In this document: one piece after another, positions 43,941-53,335 of the stretch | Position numbering within the stretch: the first letter of the stretch is position 1 | How the letters are laid out: every line of letters starts with the position of its first letter | From: Megasphaera paucivorans | Lineage (GTDB): Bacteria; Bacillota; Negativicutes; Veillonellales; Megasphaeraceae | Assembly: GCF_900103535.1 (NCBI RefSeq) | Contig: NZ_FNHQ01000001.1 | Span: 62,001 to 126,000, forward strand | Reading direction: 5' to 3' | Length of the DNA: 64,000 nucleotides | Made by a program: the position numbers and the translations under genes | Notes under the pieces: model-generated | Told to the model about the DNA's origin: nothing | The model's database searches: none | Seen by the model: the letters and a program-made list of their open reading frames with translations, nothing else

Positions 43941-46568
43941 CTACTTTGCTTCTTCCCAATTTATTCCATAATTGATGTCTACCGTCAGTGGTACAGAAAG
44001 CGCCACGACATGTTCCATGTTATCTTTTAATATTTTCGCTACTTCTTCCCGTTCTTCTTCAGGTACTTCCAACACCAATTCATCATGAACTTGTACTAAC
44101 AGACAGGATTTCAGCTTACGCTGTTCCAGCTCTTTCTGAACCGCATTCATGGCCATTTTTATAATATCGGCAGCACTGCCTTGAATTGGAGTGTTCATAG
44201 CAGTCCGTTCGGCAAAAGATCTCCTATTAAAATTTTTGCTGTTAATTTCCGGGAGCATGCGTATGCGTCCAAACATGGTCTTAGCCATACCGGTCTCACG
44301 GGCATTTTCAATCAGACTATCCATATATCCGCGCACGTGATCATACCGATTAAAATATGCCTGTATATATTCTTTAGCCTGGCTACGCAAAATATTGATA
44401 TTGCGTGCCAATCCAAAATCACTGATCCCATAAATAATGCCAAAATTAACGGCTTTGGCATGAGATCTCTGTTCCGCAGTAACTTGTTCAAGAGGTATAC
44501 CAAATACTTCTGAAGCTGTGCGCCGATGAATATCCTGTTTTTTAAGAAAGCCGTCTATCATCGTAGGATCTTGAGAGAGGTGTGCTAAAAGCCGCAATTC
44601 TATTTGCGAATAATCCGCCGACATAATATATGTATACCCTTTTCCCGGTATAAAAAGCGAACGGATATGACGTCCTTGTTCTGTACGAATAGGGATATTC
44701 TGTAAATTGGGATCCGAGCTGCTAAGACGTCCCGTTGCCGTCACCATTTGATTAAAAGAAGTATAAATCCGGCCTGTAGATGGTAAAATAAGGGGTTCCA
44801 ACCCTTCCAGATACGTAGAAATCAGTTTTTTCAAAGCCCGAAATTGCAGGATTTTAGGGATAACAACATGCCTGTCCTTTAATTCTTCTAAAACTTCAGA
44901 ATCTGTAGAATACCCTGTTTTGGTTTTCTTGACTACAGGCAAACCCATTTTTTCAAACAAAACAACCCCCAGTTGTTTTGTGGAATTAATATTAAACACT
45001 TCACCTACATCATCATAAATTGCTTCTTCCAAACGATCCGCCGCCAATGATAACTCCTGTTCCATCGTACCCAGTTTTTGTACATCCACGGTAAATCCAT
45101 TCATTTCCATGATTGCCAGAGTATGAATCAACGGAATTTCTATCGTATCATATAGGGAAACAAGGCCAATGTTTTTCAAAGATTCCTGTACCTGCGGCCA
45201 GACTTGCAGTGCAAATTGCGCAGCACTGGCAGCCTTATGTGCATCATCCGTCATATCTTCATCAAACGGCACGCCAAATCGTTCCGACAAATAAGATAAT
45301 CCATAAGTCGTGCGTGTCGGATCGAGCAAATACGCGGCCAGCGTTAAATCTGCAAGAGGAAATTGTTCCACTTTTACATTGGCACTGCTGTAGTCAAACA
45401 AAGAGCCTTTCTCGGTTATTGCATAAGCAGCCGTAACTTTAGTCAGCATTTTACCATCAGAAGTGACCACCAGCAAAGCGTTTGGCAGCATCTTCAAATA
45501 GGCTTCTTCTTTATCGTGGGGAACCATAAGCACCCCTTCCGCCACAGCCACAGCTAAAGTCGTTACGTGTGGTACAGGCAGATTGTTCGTATACAAGGCT
45601 TCAACAGCCACTATCTGATTTGCCATTTTTTCGGGCGGCAATTCCTGTACTGTCAATAGTTGCAATTCTGGTTTATTCAATGATGTATTTACTGCAGCAA
45701 AACGATCAAACGCAGAAAAACGGTTCAGCAAATTTTTAAATCCCAAGCTGCGAAATAACGCAGTCACTTCCTCCATCCGCGGCTGCGGCAAAAACATATC
45801 AAGCGTATATTCAATAGGTACATTGCACCGTATTGTTGCAAGTTCTTTAGATAAAAAAGCTTTATCTCTGCCGTCAAAAAGTTTTTCTTTTAATTTTTTT
45901 CCGGATATTTCTTCTAAATGGTCATACACTCCTTCCAGCGTTCCATATGCCGTAATAAGCTTCAGTGCAGTCTTCTCGCCGACTCCGGGAACTCCCGGTA
46001 TGTTATCGGCCGAATCGCCCATAAGTGCCTTCATATCAATAACCTGCAACGCCGTAAAACCATATTCAGTTTTCATTACTTCCGGAGTTACGGCCAGCAT
46101 AGTCGTAATTCCTTTTTTCGTCAAATGAACCGTAATATCCTGATCCACCAATTGCAATGCATCACGGTCTCCTGTAACAACAGCCACTTCTACATGTTGC
46201 TTTTCCATATTCTTGGCCACAGTACCAATGATATCATCGCCCTCATACCCTTGCAATTCCAGTACAGAGATTCCCAAACAGGATAAAACTTCCCTGATAA
46301 GGGAAAATTGCGGACTTAACTCATCAGGGGCCGGCTTGCGTGTAGCTTTATAGTCATCATAGATATCATTTCGAAACGTATGTTTATCTTTGTCAAAAGC
46401 TACAGCTACATATTGCGGATTTAATTCTTCATATAACTTTAACAGCATATTTAAAAAACCATATACGGCATTCGTATATCGTCCCTGGCTGTCCGTCAAT
46501 AACGGCATAGCATAAAATGCCCGATACAACAGGCTGCTGCCGTCAATAATTGCTAGTTTTTCTTTCAT
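43941..46568 (-). CDS. polA: DNA polymerase I
   Basis: Repair and Okazaki-fragment polymerase. 875 aa. Seen: N-terminal 5'-3' exonuclease (FDKDKHTFRND, GYEGDDIIGT, GDSADNIPGVPGVGEKTA ~165), a central region in place of the 3'-5' exonuclease, and the polymerase domain with DPNLQNIPIRTEQGR (~575), SADYSQIELRLLAHLS (~610), RSHAKAVNFGIIYG and LLVQVHDELVLEVP (~825). The central domain lacks the DxE proofreading motif (VAVEAL in its place), as in Bacillus and Thermus. ATG at 46568 with GGGGAT. Confidence 0.95.
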   Translation of the reverse strand: MKEKLAIIDGSSLLYRAFYAMPLLTDSQGRYTNAVYGFLNMLLKLYEELNPQYVAVAFDKDKHTFRNDIYDDYKATRKPAPDELSPQFSLIREVLSCLGISVLELQGYEGDDIIGTVAKNMEKQHVEVAVVTGDRDALQLVDQDITVHLTKKGITTMLAVTPEVMKTEYGFTALQVIDMKALMGDSADNIPGVPGVGEKTALKLITAYGTLEGVYDHLEEISGKKLKEKLFDGRDKAFLSKELATIRCNVPIEYTLDMFLPQPRMEEVTALFRSLGFKNLLNRFSAFDRFAAVNTSLNKPELQLLTVQELPPEKMANQIVAVEALYTNNLPVPHVTTLAVAVAEGVLMVPHDKEEAYLKMLPNALLVVTSDGKMLTKVTAAYAITEKGSLFDYSSANVKVEQFPLADLTLAAYLLDPTRTTYGLSYLSERFGVPFDEDMTDDAHKAASAAQFALQVWPQVQESLKNIGLVSLYDTIEIPLIHTLAIMEMNGFTVDVQKLGTMEQELSLAADRLEEAIYDDVGEVFNINSTKQLGVVLFEKMGLPVVKKTKTGYSTDSEVLEELKDRHVVIPKILQFRALKKLISTYLEGLEPLILPSTGRIYTSFNQMVTATGRLSSSDPNLQNIPIRTEQGRHIRSLFIPGKGYTYIMSADYSQIELRLLAHLSQDPTMIDGFLKKQDIHRRTASEVFGIPLEQVTAEQRSHAKAVNFGIIYGISDFGLARNINILRSQAKEYIQAYFNRYDHVRGYMDSLIENARETGMAKTMFGRIRMLPEINSKNFNRRSFAERTAMNTPIQGSAADIIKMAMNAVQKELEQRKLKSCLLVQVHDELVLEVPEEEREEVAKILKDNMEHVVALSVPLTVDINYGINWEEAK

Positions 46569-46604
46569 ATAAACATCCCCGTCTATCATCGATTTTTACT
46601 ACAG

Positions 46605-47027
46605 TTAATGCATTAAAGATTTGATAATGCTGTAACCAAAATAAATAACAGCACAGCCAATAATAAAAGGAGCCGCATATACGAGCAAACTCAACGCAGC
46701 AAAAATCACAGCTACAATACATAATAAAATAAAACCAATAGCAAACTTTATACGTAAAGGAAGTCTATTTGTTGCATAGATATGCACATGTGGATTTTGA
46801 CTGTCTTCTTGTTTTCCATGTGATCGAAAAACAGTATCAAAAATAGTTTGCTTATCCTCAGCCGAATCATGCACTGAACCATCTGCATCAATAGTTTTAC
46901 CACGAAAATTGTTTTTCTCTTCTCTTGAAAGAACTTGGACCCGTTCATTTTCTACAGCCGCTCGATGGCAGCTTTCACATAAACCGTCATCATATACGGC
47001 GTCTCTATCACAGTTTTTACACTTCAT
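46605..47027 (-). CDS. Small zinc-ribbon membrane protein, unknown function
   Basis: 140 aa. The N-terminal CKNCDRDAVYDDGLCESCH (~3-21) is a CxxC...CxxC zinc ribbon; a polar stretch follows, then two hydrophobic segments (~95-115 and ~117-135, FAIGFILLCIVAVIFAALSL and beyond). ATG at 47027 has AGGGAGG. Upstream of polA by 36 nt. Confidence 0.65.
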   Translation of the reverse strand: MKCKNCDRDAVYDDGLCESCHRAAVENERVQVLSREEKNNFRGKTIDADGSVHDSAEDKQTIFDTVFRSHGKQEDSQNPHVHIYATNRLPLRIKFAIGFILLCIVAVIFAALSLLVYAAPFIIGCAVIYFGYSIIKSLMH

Positions 47028-47130
47028 GATTATCCTCCCTATCATAAAAATCACAAGCGTTATCATTTTATTCACACTATCTTTTATTATAACGTAAAAT
47101 TCGTTATACAAAAAGAGCAAAAAAAGAAAA

Positions 47131-47151
47131 AGCCACACGTATTAGGTGTGG
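47131..47151 (-). terminator. Terminator of the phosphate transporter gene
   Basis: GCCACAC (47131-47137) pairs with GTGTGGC (47145-47151); on the minus strand it is followed by TTTTTCTTTTTTTG. Confidence 0.85.
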
Positions 47152-47182
47152 CCTTCTTACGGTAAAATAAAATATTTCTATC

Positions 47183-48199
47183 TTACAATAAATTAGGCAA
47201 AAAGTTTGTAAAAACGTGACTAATAAAATAGTATGCAGCAGCCCCCATAAGAGCTGTGCAGGGAATTGTCAAAACCCATGCAAACACCATTTGTCTGGCA
47301 ACATTCCAGTGTACCGCTTTTACTCGTTCTGCCGCGCCAACCCCCATAATCGAACCTGATACAACATGTGTAGTCGATACAGGAAGATGCAGCAAGGTAG
47401 CCGTCAGAATAACAAATGCCGAATTCAAGTCTGCCGCAAAACCATGAATCGGATACATTTTAAAAATTTTACCGCCTACTGTCCGAATAATTTTCCAGCC
47501 GCCCACACTGGTACCTGCCGCCATAGCTGCTGCACAAAGAAGTTTGACTACCATGGGGACTTCTAATGTACCGATAAAGCCTCCAGATAACAACGCTAAT
47601 GTAATAATCCCCATAGATTTTTGCGCATCGTTGGAACCATGAGAAAATGCCATAAGTGCTGCAGACATTACCTGCAGGCGATTAGCAGATAGATTCACTT
47701 TGGCAGGCTTAAATCCCTTGCATACATGGAACACGATATGCATGATCAGATAGCCGACAATAATTGCAACTACAGGAGAAAGAACTAATGATAAAATAAT
47801 TTTAAGTATTCCCAGCCCGTTTAACGCCGATATACCAACGGAAAAACAAACGGCCCCAATAAGACCGCCAATTAATGCATGGGATGAACTGGAAGGCATG
47901 CCAAACCACCATGTAACGAGATTCCAAATAATAGCACCTATCAGTCCGGCAATAATAATAACCTCGTTAATCAAATTAGCCGATATAACAATATCTCCGC
48001 CAATAGTTTTAGCAACTCCCGTAGATATCATGGCACCAACAAAATTCAATACAGCCGTACCCAGAATAGCAATTCCCGGGCGGATAGCCCGTGTTGATAC
48101 ACATGTTGCAATGGCATTGGCCGTATCATGAAATCCATTAATAAAATCAAAAAACAAAGCTAAGACAACAACGGCAATCATCAGATATGTATCAAGCAT
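47183..48199 (-). CDS. pit: Inorganic phosphate transporter, Pit family
   Basis: Low-affinity, ion-coupled phosphate permease in the inner membrane; about 338 aa with ~10 hydrophobic segments. Seen: the repeated family signature DFINGFHDTANAIAT (N-terminal half) and FSHGSNDAQKSMGI (second half), plus SSSSHALIGGLIG and HLPVSTTHVVSGSIMG. The ATG at 48199 has AGGTGG 8 nt upstream. A short upstream frame overlaps its start, and a nested palindrome lies in the leader. Confidence 0.95.
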   Translation of the reverse strand: MLDTYLMIAVVVLALFFDFINGFHDTANAIATCVSTRAIRPGIAILGTAVLNFVGAMISTGVAKTIGGDIVISANLINEVIIIAGLIGAIIWNLVTWWFGMPSSSSHALIGGLIGAVCFSVGISALNGLGILKIILSLVLSPVVAIIVGYLIMHIVFHVCKGFKPAKVNLSANRLQVMSAALMAFSHGSNDAQKSMGIITLALLSGGFIGTLEVPMVVKLLCAAAMAAGTSVGGWKIIRTVGGKIFKMYPIHGFAADLNSAFVILTATLLHLPVSTTHVVSGSIMGVGAAERVKAVHWNVARQMVFAWVLTIPCTALMGAAAYYFISHVFTNFLPNLL

Positions 48200-48242
48200 A
48201 GTTGTATCCACCTCTTTTTACTGCCATCTTGCATTTTTTCAT
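48192..48242 (-). CDS. Possible 16-codon upstream reading frame overlapping the pit start
   Basis: ATG at 48242, GGTGG 5 nt before it, 16 codons (MKKCKMAVKRGGYNYA), stop TGA at 48192-48194, overlapping the pit start codon at 48197-48199. The overlap would allow coupled translation. Short and unproven. Confidence 0.3.
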   Translation of the reverse strand: MKKCKMAVKRGGYNYA

Positions 48243-48271
48243 AAAAACCACCATTCCCTCGATACTATTTC

Positions 48272-48309
48272 AATATCTCTCTTCTGGTAATACCAACGAT
48301 AGAGATATT
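48272..48309. repeat. Nested palindrome in the pit leader
   Basis: Outer arms AATATCTCT (48272-48280) and AGAGATATT (48301-48309) share a centre with an inner palindrome TGGT-AAT-ACCA (48285-48295). Either an operator pair or an RNA hairpin. The rest of 48310-48551 is AT-rich; no gene and no clear promoter were seen. Confidence 0.5.
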
Positions 48310-48551
48310 CATAACCATTTTATATTTTTTCTCATAAATAAACAGCCTATTCAATTTTTCCTATCATTCGTATATTGGCTCATACTATAGCATTCCCGCC
48401 ATATGTATATATTATATTAAATATTTCTAAAAAACGGCACATACAGATACAACTTCCCTGCAATACTACTCCCCAAAAAATAACTGCCGAAAACTGTTCT
48501 CCATGTGCCGCCACAAACAGATTGTGTCATACTTGTCTCTATAGTATTTCT

Positions 48552-48758
48552 TTATTCTTCCTTATCGCATTTTTCTTTGTTTTTACATAGTACGAGAAAC
48601 TTTTCTCCATTGATTTTTGAAAAATATTTGCGGGCCTGCATATATTTCGCCAATACATCTTTACAAACGTTTTCAACTTCAGTCATACTGTCTGCCTTTT
48701 CCACTGCCAGGTAAGATAATCGTTCTATCTCCTTGTCTGTCAATTTAATTTTACTCAT
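48552..48758 (-). CDS. Small acidic/charged protein, unknown function
   Basis: 68 aa, not recognised. Helical and charged (KLTDKEIERLSYLAVEKAD), ending in a Cys/Lys/Glu tail (CKNKEKCDKEE). The ATG at 48758 has GAAGGAGGG; the upstream extension of the frame lacks support. Between smpB and pit, same strand. Confidence 0.55.
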   Translation of the reverse strand: MSKIKLTDKEIERLSYLAVEKADSMTEVENVCKDVLAKYMQARKYFSKINGEKFLVLCKNKEKCDKEE

Positions 48759-48901
48759 AAATGACTCCCTCCTTCGATCTGATAAAATATACAAAGTTTA
48801 CCATTACATCATACGAGGTACCTACCAGGAATTCAACATAAAAGCTTCATATAACCGCATAATTTACACGTTTTTTACATACCGCGCAAACTAACGCAGC
48901 A

Positions 48902-49378
48902 TCAGTAATTCCGTTCCTTCAGTTTACGTTCAATGTCGCGTTTAGCTTCTTTCTCTGCCAAGGCTTGCCGTTTATCATACAGTTTTTTTCCCGTTGCCAG
49001 CCCTACCGTCACTTTAACTTTTCCCTTCTTAAAATAAAGGTTAAGCGGAATAAGAGTATATCCTTTTTCCTTTGTTATTCCCAATAGTTTCATAATTTCA
49101 TATTTATGAAGAAGGAGCTTACGTGTCCGCAGCGGTTCATGATTAAAGCGGTTTCCCTGCTCGTATGGACTGATATGCATGCCAACAAGCAATACTTCCC
49201 CATTTTCAATACGACAAAAACTATCTTTTAAATTTACCTTTCCTTGACGCAGTGATTTTACTTCTGTTCCCGTCAATGCAATCCCTGCTTCATATGTATC
49301 ATGAATAAAATAATCGTGACGAGCCTTTCGATTATCAGTTATATATTTTTGTCCTATGGTTTTCGCCACAATAGTCAC
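48902..49378 (-). CDS. smpB: SsrA-binding protein SmpB
   Basis: Carries tmRNA to stalled ribosomes for trans-translation. 158 aa. Seen: [38 protein letters not shown], and the basic tail [22 protein letters not shown] start with GGTAAG. No tmRNA gene was found next to it. 6 nt after rnr. Confidence 0.95.
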   Translation of the reverse strand: MTIVAKTIGQKYITDNRKARHDYFIHDTYEAGIALTGTEVKSLRQGKVNLKDSFCRIENGEVLLVGMHISPYEQGNRFNHEPLRTRKLLLHKYEIMKLLGITKEKGYTLIPLNLYFKKGKVKVTVGLATGKKLYDKRQALAEKEAKRDIERKLKERNY

Positions 49379-49384
49379 CTTACC

Positions 49385-51703
49385 TTACCTTTTCTTTTTA
49401 CTATCTTTCTTATTCTTTATTTTTTTGATTTTTTTATTCTTTTTTATTTTCTTCTTTTTCATTATATTCTTGCCTTTACGGTTTTTCTTTGCGTCCGTCA
49501 TCCAATTCCGTTTGTTATCCGTATGACTGCCGCTGCGCTTTTGTCGACTCTTCGTACGATTCATCATCATTTGCTGTAAATCTGCCAACGATTCAATCGT
49601 ACCCGGGACAAAATCGATTTCACATTTTTCCACATTGACTTGTGCCAATGTCACCCGAATAGGATCCCCTAAATGATATATTTTCCCACCCTGCTGCCCT
49701 ACCATCGTATACGTGGCTTCATTAAATTCGTACGTATCGTCGGTAAGAAATGAAATGTGAATTAACCCCTCAATTCCGTTTTCCAAACTGACAAACAATC
49801 CAAACGGAGTAATACCGCTTACATGAGCATCGAACGGTTCACCAATAAACGGCACCATATATTCTGCTTTTTTCAAATCATCTGTTTCTCGTTCCGCTTC
49901 TACTGCCACTCGTTCTCTCGTACTGGCCTGGTTTGCCGCCATGGTATGATAGGACAGAGATTGTTCCGCTTCTTTTTGTATTAATCTTCCCCGTTCCTGG
50001 AATTTCCGAATCAATCGATGTACCATTAAATCGGGATAGCGGCGGATTGGTGAAGTGAAATGAGTATAACATTCCGATGCCAAGCCAAAATGTCCGCAAT
50101 TGGCCGTGGAATAGCAAGCTTGCTGCATAGACCGCAAGGTAATCGTTTGTACCACCAATTCTGCGTCTGTCCCCTTTGCCGCATCAAGTAATTTCTGAAA
50201 ATCGCGGGGAACGATATCATCTGTTTGCGGTATGGGCAAATCAAAACTGGTAAGGACCGTCCGTAAAGTTTCTATCCGTTCCTGCTCGGGAACTGCATGA
50301 ATTCTATAGACAGAAGGATTTTCACTATTTCTCAAATATGCCGCTACTGTCTCATTGGCAATGAGCATACTTTCTTCTACCATTTGTTCTGCGATAGATC
50401 GTTCTCGTTTTTCCAAACGCAGCGGGTTTCCTTCTGTATCTAATATAATTTTGTATTCCGGAAAATCAAAATCAATGGCTCCGCGGCGAATCCGCATATC
50501 TTTAAGTATTTGTGATAAATCCCGCAAATCCCGAAGCATTGGCATAAACGAACATAAATCATCGGGAACAATCCCTTCTGTCAATGCTTTCCGCACTTCC
50601 GTATAATTGCAGCGGCGTTTTACCTGAATAACAGCCGGTCCTATATCAGCATGAATAACTTTTCCGTTTTTATCTATTTCCATGACACACGTCATAGAAT
50701 ACCTATCTTTGCCTGCATTAAGACTGCAAATACCATTCGAGAGAACGGCGGGCAGCATAGGAATGACACGATCTACAAGATAGACACTCGTACCACGGGC
50801 ATAAGCTTCTTCATCAATAGCCGTTCCCGGCTTTACATAGTGGCTGACATCGGCAATATATACACCCAGTCTGAAATTCCCATTAGCCAATCGAACAACA
50901 TCAATGGCATCATCTAAATCTTTTGCATCTTCCCCATCTATGGTAATGAGCTGCCGATCTCTATAATCAAATCGTCCCGCTTCCATAGCAACTAACTGAT
51001 CAATATGTTCCACTTCTTCCCGAACTTCTTTAGGGAAATCAAAAGGCAGACCATGTTTAGCCATAATAACCTTGACATCCAGATCCTTATCGCCTGTATA
51101 TCCTAATATTTCTGTAATTTCGCCTTCCGCTTTTCTGTTCTTGTCCGGCCATGATGTTATCGTTACAAGGACACGAGCTCCGCTGCGGGCATCTTTGGTT
51201 TTGTCAAGAGGTATAAATACATCTTCTCGGATTCGTTCATCATCAGGAGTGACAAACCCAAAGCTTTTTTGTCTATCATATGTGCCCACGATATTCTTAT
51301 TAGCCCGTTCTACAACAGTTACAATCTCTCCTTCTTGCTTATGCCTGCCATTGCCATTCTGAATAACGCGAACGATGACCTTGTCATTGTTCATTGCAGT
51401 GTAACGATTCTGTTCCGCCACATACACATCATCCTGTAAATCTTCACTAATAACAAAACCAAACGAACTTGTATAGCCTTTATAAATACCCGTAACTTGA
51501 GTTTGCCCTTTATTGGGTAAATAACGACCTTCTTCAACTCTCATGAGCACTCCACTCCTTATCATTTGATCAAAGGTCTCAAATAAAACAGAAAGCTCTG
51601 AACCGGTCACATGTAATATTTCCGCACAATCTTCCACTGTTGCACCTAAAGGTGACTTATCTATACATACTTGTATTATATCATGAATACGGTTTAAATT
51701 CAT
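49385..51703 (-). CDS. rnr: Ribonuclease R
   Basis: 3'-5' exoribonuclease that degrades structured RNA and works with SmpB-tmRNA. 772 aa. Seen: an N-terminal winged helix, two cold-shock domains (SFGFVTPDDERIREDVFIP), the RNB catalytic core with IDGEDAKDLDDAIDV (Asp cluster, ~270) and SPIRRYPDLMVHRLI (~560), an S1 domain (HVSGITPFGLFVSLENGIEG), and a very Lys-rich C-terminal tail of ~30 residues. Order secG-rnr-smpB is the common one. Confidence 0.96.
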   Translation of the reverse strand: MNLNRIHDIIQVCIDKSPLGATVEDCAEILHVTGSELSVLFETFDQMIRSGVLMRVEEGRYLPNKGQTQVTGIYKGYTSSFGFVISEDLQDDVYVAEQNRYTAMNNDKVIVRVIQNGNGRHKQEGEIVTVVERANKNIVGTYDRQKSFGFVTPDDERIREDVFIPLDKTKDARSGARVLVTITSWPDKNRKAEGEITEILGYTGDKDLDVKVIMAKHGLPFDFPKEVREEVEHIDQLVAMEAGRFDYRDRQLITIDGEDAKDLDDAIDVVRLANGNFRLGVYIADVSHYVKPGTAIDEEAYARGTSVYLVDRVIPMLPAVLSNGICSLNAGKDRYSMTCVMEIDKNGKVIHADIGPAVIQVKRRCNYTEVRKALTEGIVPDDLCSFMPMLRDLRDLSQILKDMRIRRGAIDFDFPEYKIILDTEGNPLRLEKRERSIAEQMVEESMLIANETVAAYLRNSENPSVYRIHAVPEQERIETLRTVLTSFDLPIPQTDDIVPRDFQKLLDAAKGTDAELVVQTITLRSMQQACYSTANCGHFGLASECYTHFTSPIRRYPDLMVHRLIRKFQERGRLIQKEAEQSLSYHTMAANQASTRERVAVEAERETDDLKKAEYMVPFIGEPFDAHVSGITPFGLFVSLENGIEGLIHISFLTDDTYEFNEATYTMVGQQGGKIYHLGDPIRVTLAQVNVEKCEIDFVPGTIESLADLQQMMMNRTKSRQKRSGSHTDNKRNWMTDAKKNRKGKNIMKKKKIKKNKKIKKIKNKKDSKKKR

Positions 51704-51736
51704 ATATACCTCATACTCAACAAAAAAAACAATCCG

Positions 51737-51787
51737 CAGGCAGCTTGCTGCCTGTTTATAAAAAAAACCTGCGGCAATTGCCGCAGG
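51737..51787 (-). terminator. Two hairpins between secG and rnr
   Basis: On the minus strand: a perfect 20-nt palindrome CCTGCGGCAA/TTGCCGCAGG (51768-51787) followed by T8, then CAGGCAGC-TT-GCTGCCTG (51737-51754) followed 8 nt later by another T8. The first is a strong terminator for secG; the second may back it up or belong to the rnr leader. Confidence 0.8.
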
Positions 51788-51797
51788 CTGTTAGCCA

Positions 51798-52034
51798 TCA
51801 ATATGTATTCATCAATCTGCCCAAAATCAATGTTAAGACAGCAAATAAAATCGATAATATGATGGTCAATTTTGATAAAAAAGCATCCATACCACGTGCT
51901 CTGCTTCCGAACAAATCTTCCGCTCCGCCGCCGAATCCTGCTCCCATTCCCTGAGTTTTACTCTTTTGAGCAACGACGACTCCAATCAGAACCAATGATA
52001 AGATGACTACTAAAATTTCCAATACGGTAATCAC
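51798..52034 (-). CDS. secG: Preprotein translocase subunit SecG
   Basis: 78 aa membrane protein that assists SecYEA. Seen: two hydrophobic helices (~3-24 and ~55-75) separated by a Gly-rich loop with GMGAGFGGGAEDLFGSRARG, the SecG signature. The GTG at 52034 has GAGGAGG; the frame upstream is not used. Confidence 0.93.
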   Translation of the reverse strand: MITVLEILVVILSLVLIGVVVAQKSKTQGMGAGFGGGAEDLFGSRARGMDAFLSKLTIILSILFAVLTLILGRLMNTY

Positions 52035-52081
52035 GCTAATCCTCCTCACACACAATCACACTTAACGATATTATTGTACAC

Positions 52082-52795
52082 TCATTTTTCGTTTCTATCA
52101 ATAGGCTGTCCCGTTTTATTTTCATCATTGCGAGATTCCAAATATCGCTCCAATTTACGCTTGACCCGCTGCAGTGCATTATCAATAGATTTAACATGGC
52201 GGTGCAAATCACGGGACATTTCATTATACGACTTACCATCTAAATATGCATTAAGAACCTGCCATTCCAAATCACTGAGGATTTCATTCATTTTCAGCTC
52301 AATATCAGCAAATTCTTCTTTGCTGATGACCAGTTCCTCCGGATCAGTTATTTTGATTCCGGCAATAACATCCATCAGCGTACGATCTGATTCCTCCGCA
52401 TAAATAGGTTTATTAAGAGATACATACGAGTTAAGCGGAATATGTTTTTGCCGCGTTGCCGTTTTAATAGCTGTAATAATCTGCCGTGTCACACATAATT
52501 CAGCAAACGCCCGGAATGAAGATAACTTATCGCCGCGGAAATCACGAGTAGCCTTATATAGCCCAATCATGCCTTCCTGTATAATATCCTCTTTATCAGC
52601 TCCTATGAGAAAATAGGTCCGAGCTTTAGCTTTAACAAAATTACGATATTTATTAACAATATAATCCACAGCTTCCGTATCTTGTTTTTGCTGTGCGCAG
52701 CAAACAATTTCTTCATCTGTCATATCACTGAATCTGTTGCGTATATTTTGCTGTTCTGTATTTGCATTTATATGCATTGCCTCATCACTCTCCAT
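52082..52795 (-). CDS. sigH: RNA polymerase sigma-H factor-like (sigma70 family)
   Basis: 237 aa, similar to SigH (Spo0H) of Firmicutes, which controls competence and early stationary-phase or sporulation genes. Seen: region 2 with DKEDIIQEGMIGLYKATRDFRG (split: DIIQEGMIGLYKATRDF, ~70-86) and FRAFAELCVTRQIITAIKTA, and region 4 with YLDGKSYNEMSRDLHRHVKSI (HTH). Starts at 52795 or at an ATG six codons later; neither has an ideal ribosome binding site. Same cluster as in Bacillus (cysS-mrnC-rlmB-yacP-sigH). Confidence 0.92.
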   Translation of the reverse strand: MESDEAMHINANTEQQNIRNRFSDMTDEEIVCCAQQKQDTEAVDYIVNKYRNFVKAKARTYFLIGADKEDIIQEGMIGLYKATRDFRGDKLSSFRAFAELCVTRQIITAIKTATRQKHIPLNSYVSLNKPIYAEESDRTLMDVIAGIKITDPEELVISKEEFADIELKMNEILSDLEWQVLNAYLDGKSYNEMSRDLHRHVKSIDNALQRVKRKLERYLESRNDENKTGQPIDRNEK

Positions 52796-52816
52796 ATATC
52801 TGGTATATGACAGATA

Positions 52817-53335
52817 TTATTTTTTTCGGCGAATCCGCTCTAACTTTTCAAGAACATCTTCTTTTACATGACCTCGCATTTCATTGCGTACTCCGGTTAA
52901 TACATTATGACTATCGTAATGATAATGCTCTTTTTTTACCAGTGCCACATCTTCTTCCAATTCTCGTGCCGGTATTCTAAAGGCACCGGCTCCCAATATC
53001 TGATTTTGTTCCGGTCCATCAGACGTTGCCACATAAATAATTCTCCGTTCACTGCGATGCTCATAAACCATTTTTTCGATACAGCTATCGGCCGTTTCTT
53101 CTTTATCCGTAAACAAAACGAGACAATCAGTACCAACCGTCTGGCTTTTAACGCTTTCTTCCGTATACATGGCATCAAATACCAGCACCACTTTAAATCC
53201 CTTAGTCTTGCCGTAATCGGCTGCAATATCGATCAAACGTTCACGGGCATGTTCCAAGGATTTTTCAGCAAGTCCTTTCAGGAATTTCCATGAAAATATG
53301 ACATTATATCCATCTATAATCAGTAACGGTTGCAT
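52817..53335 (-). CDS. rae1: NYN-domain ribosome-dependent mRNA endonuclease Rae1 (YacP)
   Basis: 172 aa PIN/NYN-fold nuclease; in Bacillus it cuts mRNA in the ribosomal A site. Seen: LLIIDGYNVIFSW at the N terminus, VVLVFDAMYT and YVATSDGPEQNQILGAGAFR, with the conserved Asp residues. Overlaps the rlmB stop by 1 nt (TAATG). Confidence 0.9.
   Translation of the reverse strand: MQPLLIIDGYNVIFSWKFLKGLAEKSLEHARERLIDIAADYGKTKGFKVVLVFDAMYTEESVKSQTVGTDCLVLFTDKEETADSCIEKMVYEHRSERRIIYVATSDGPEQNQILGAGAFRIPARELEEDVALVKKEHYHYDSHNVLTGVRNEMRGHVKEDVLEKLERIRRKK

Noticed and set aside
48795-48901. tmRNA (ssrA) gene next to smpB
   Set aside because: The gap is only ~107 nt and shows no tRNA-Ala-like ends.
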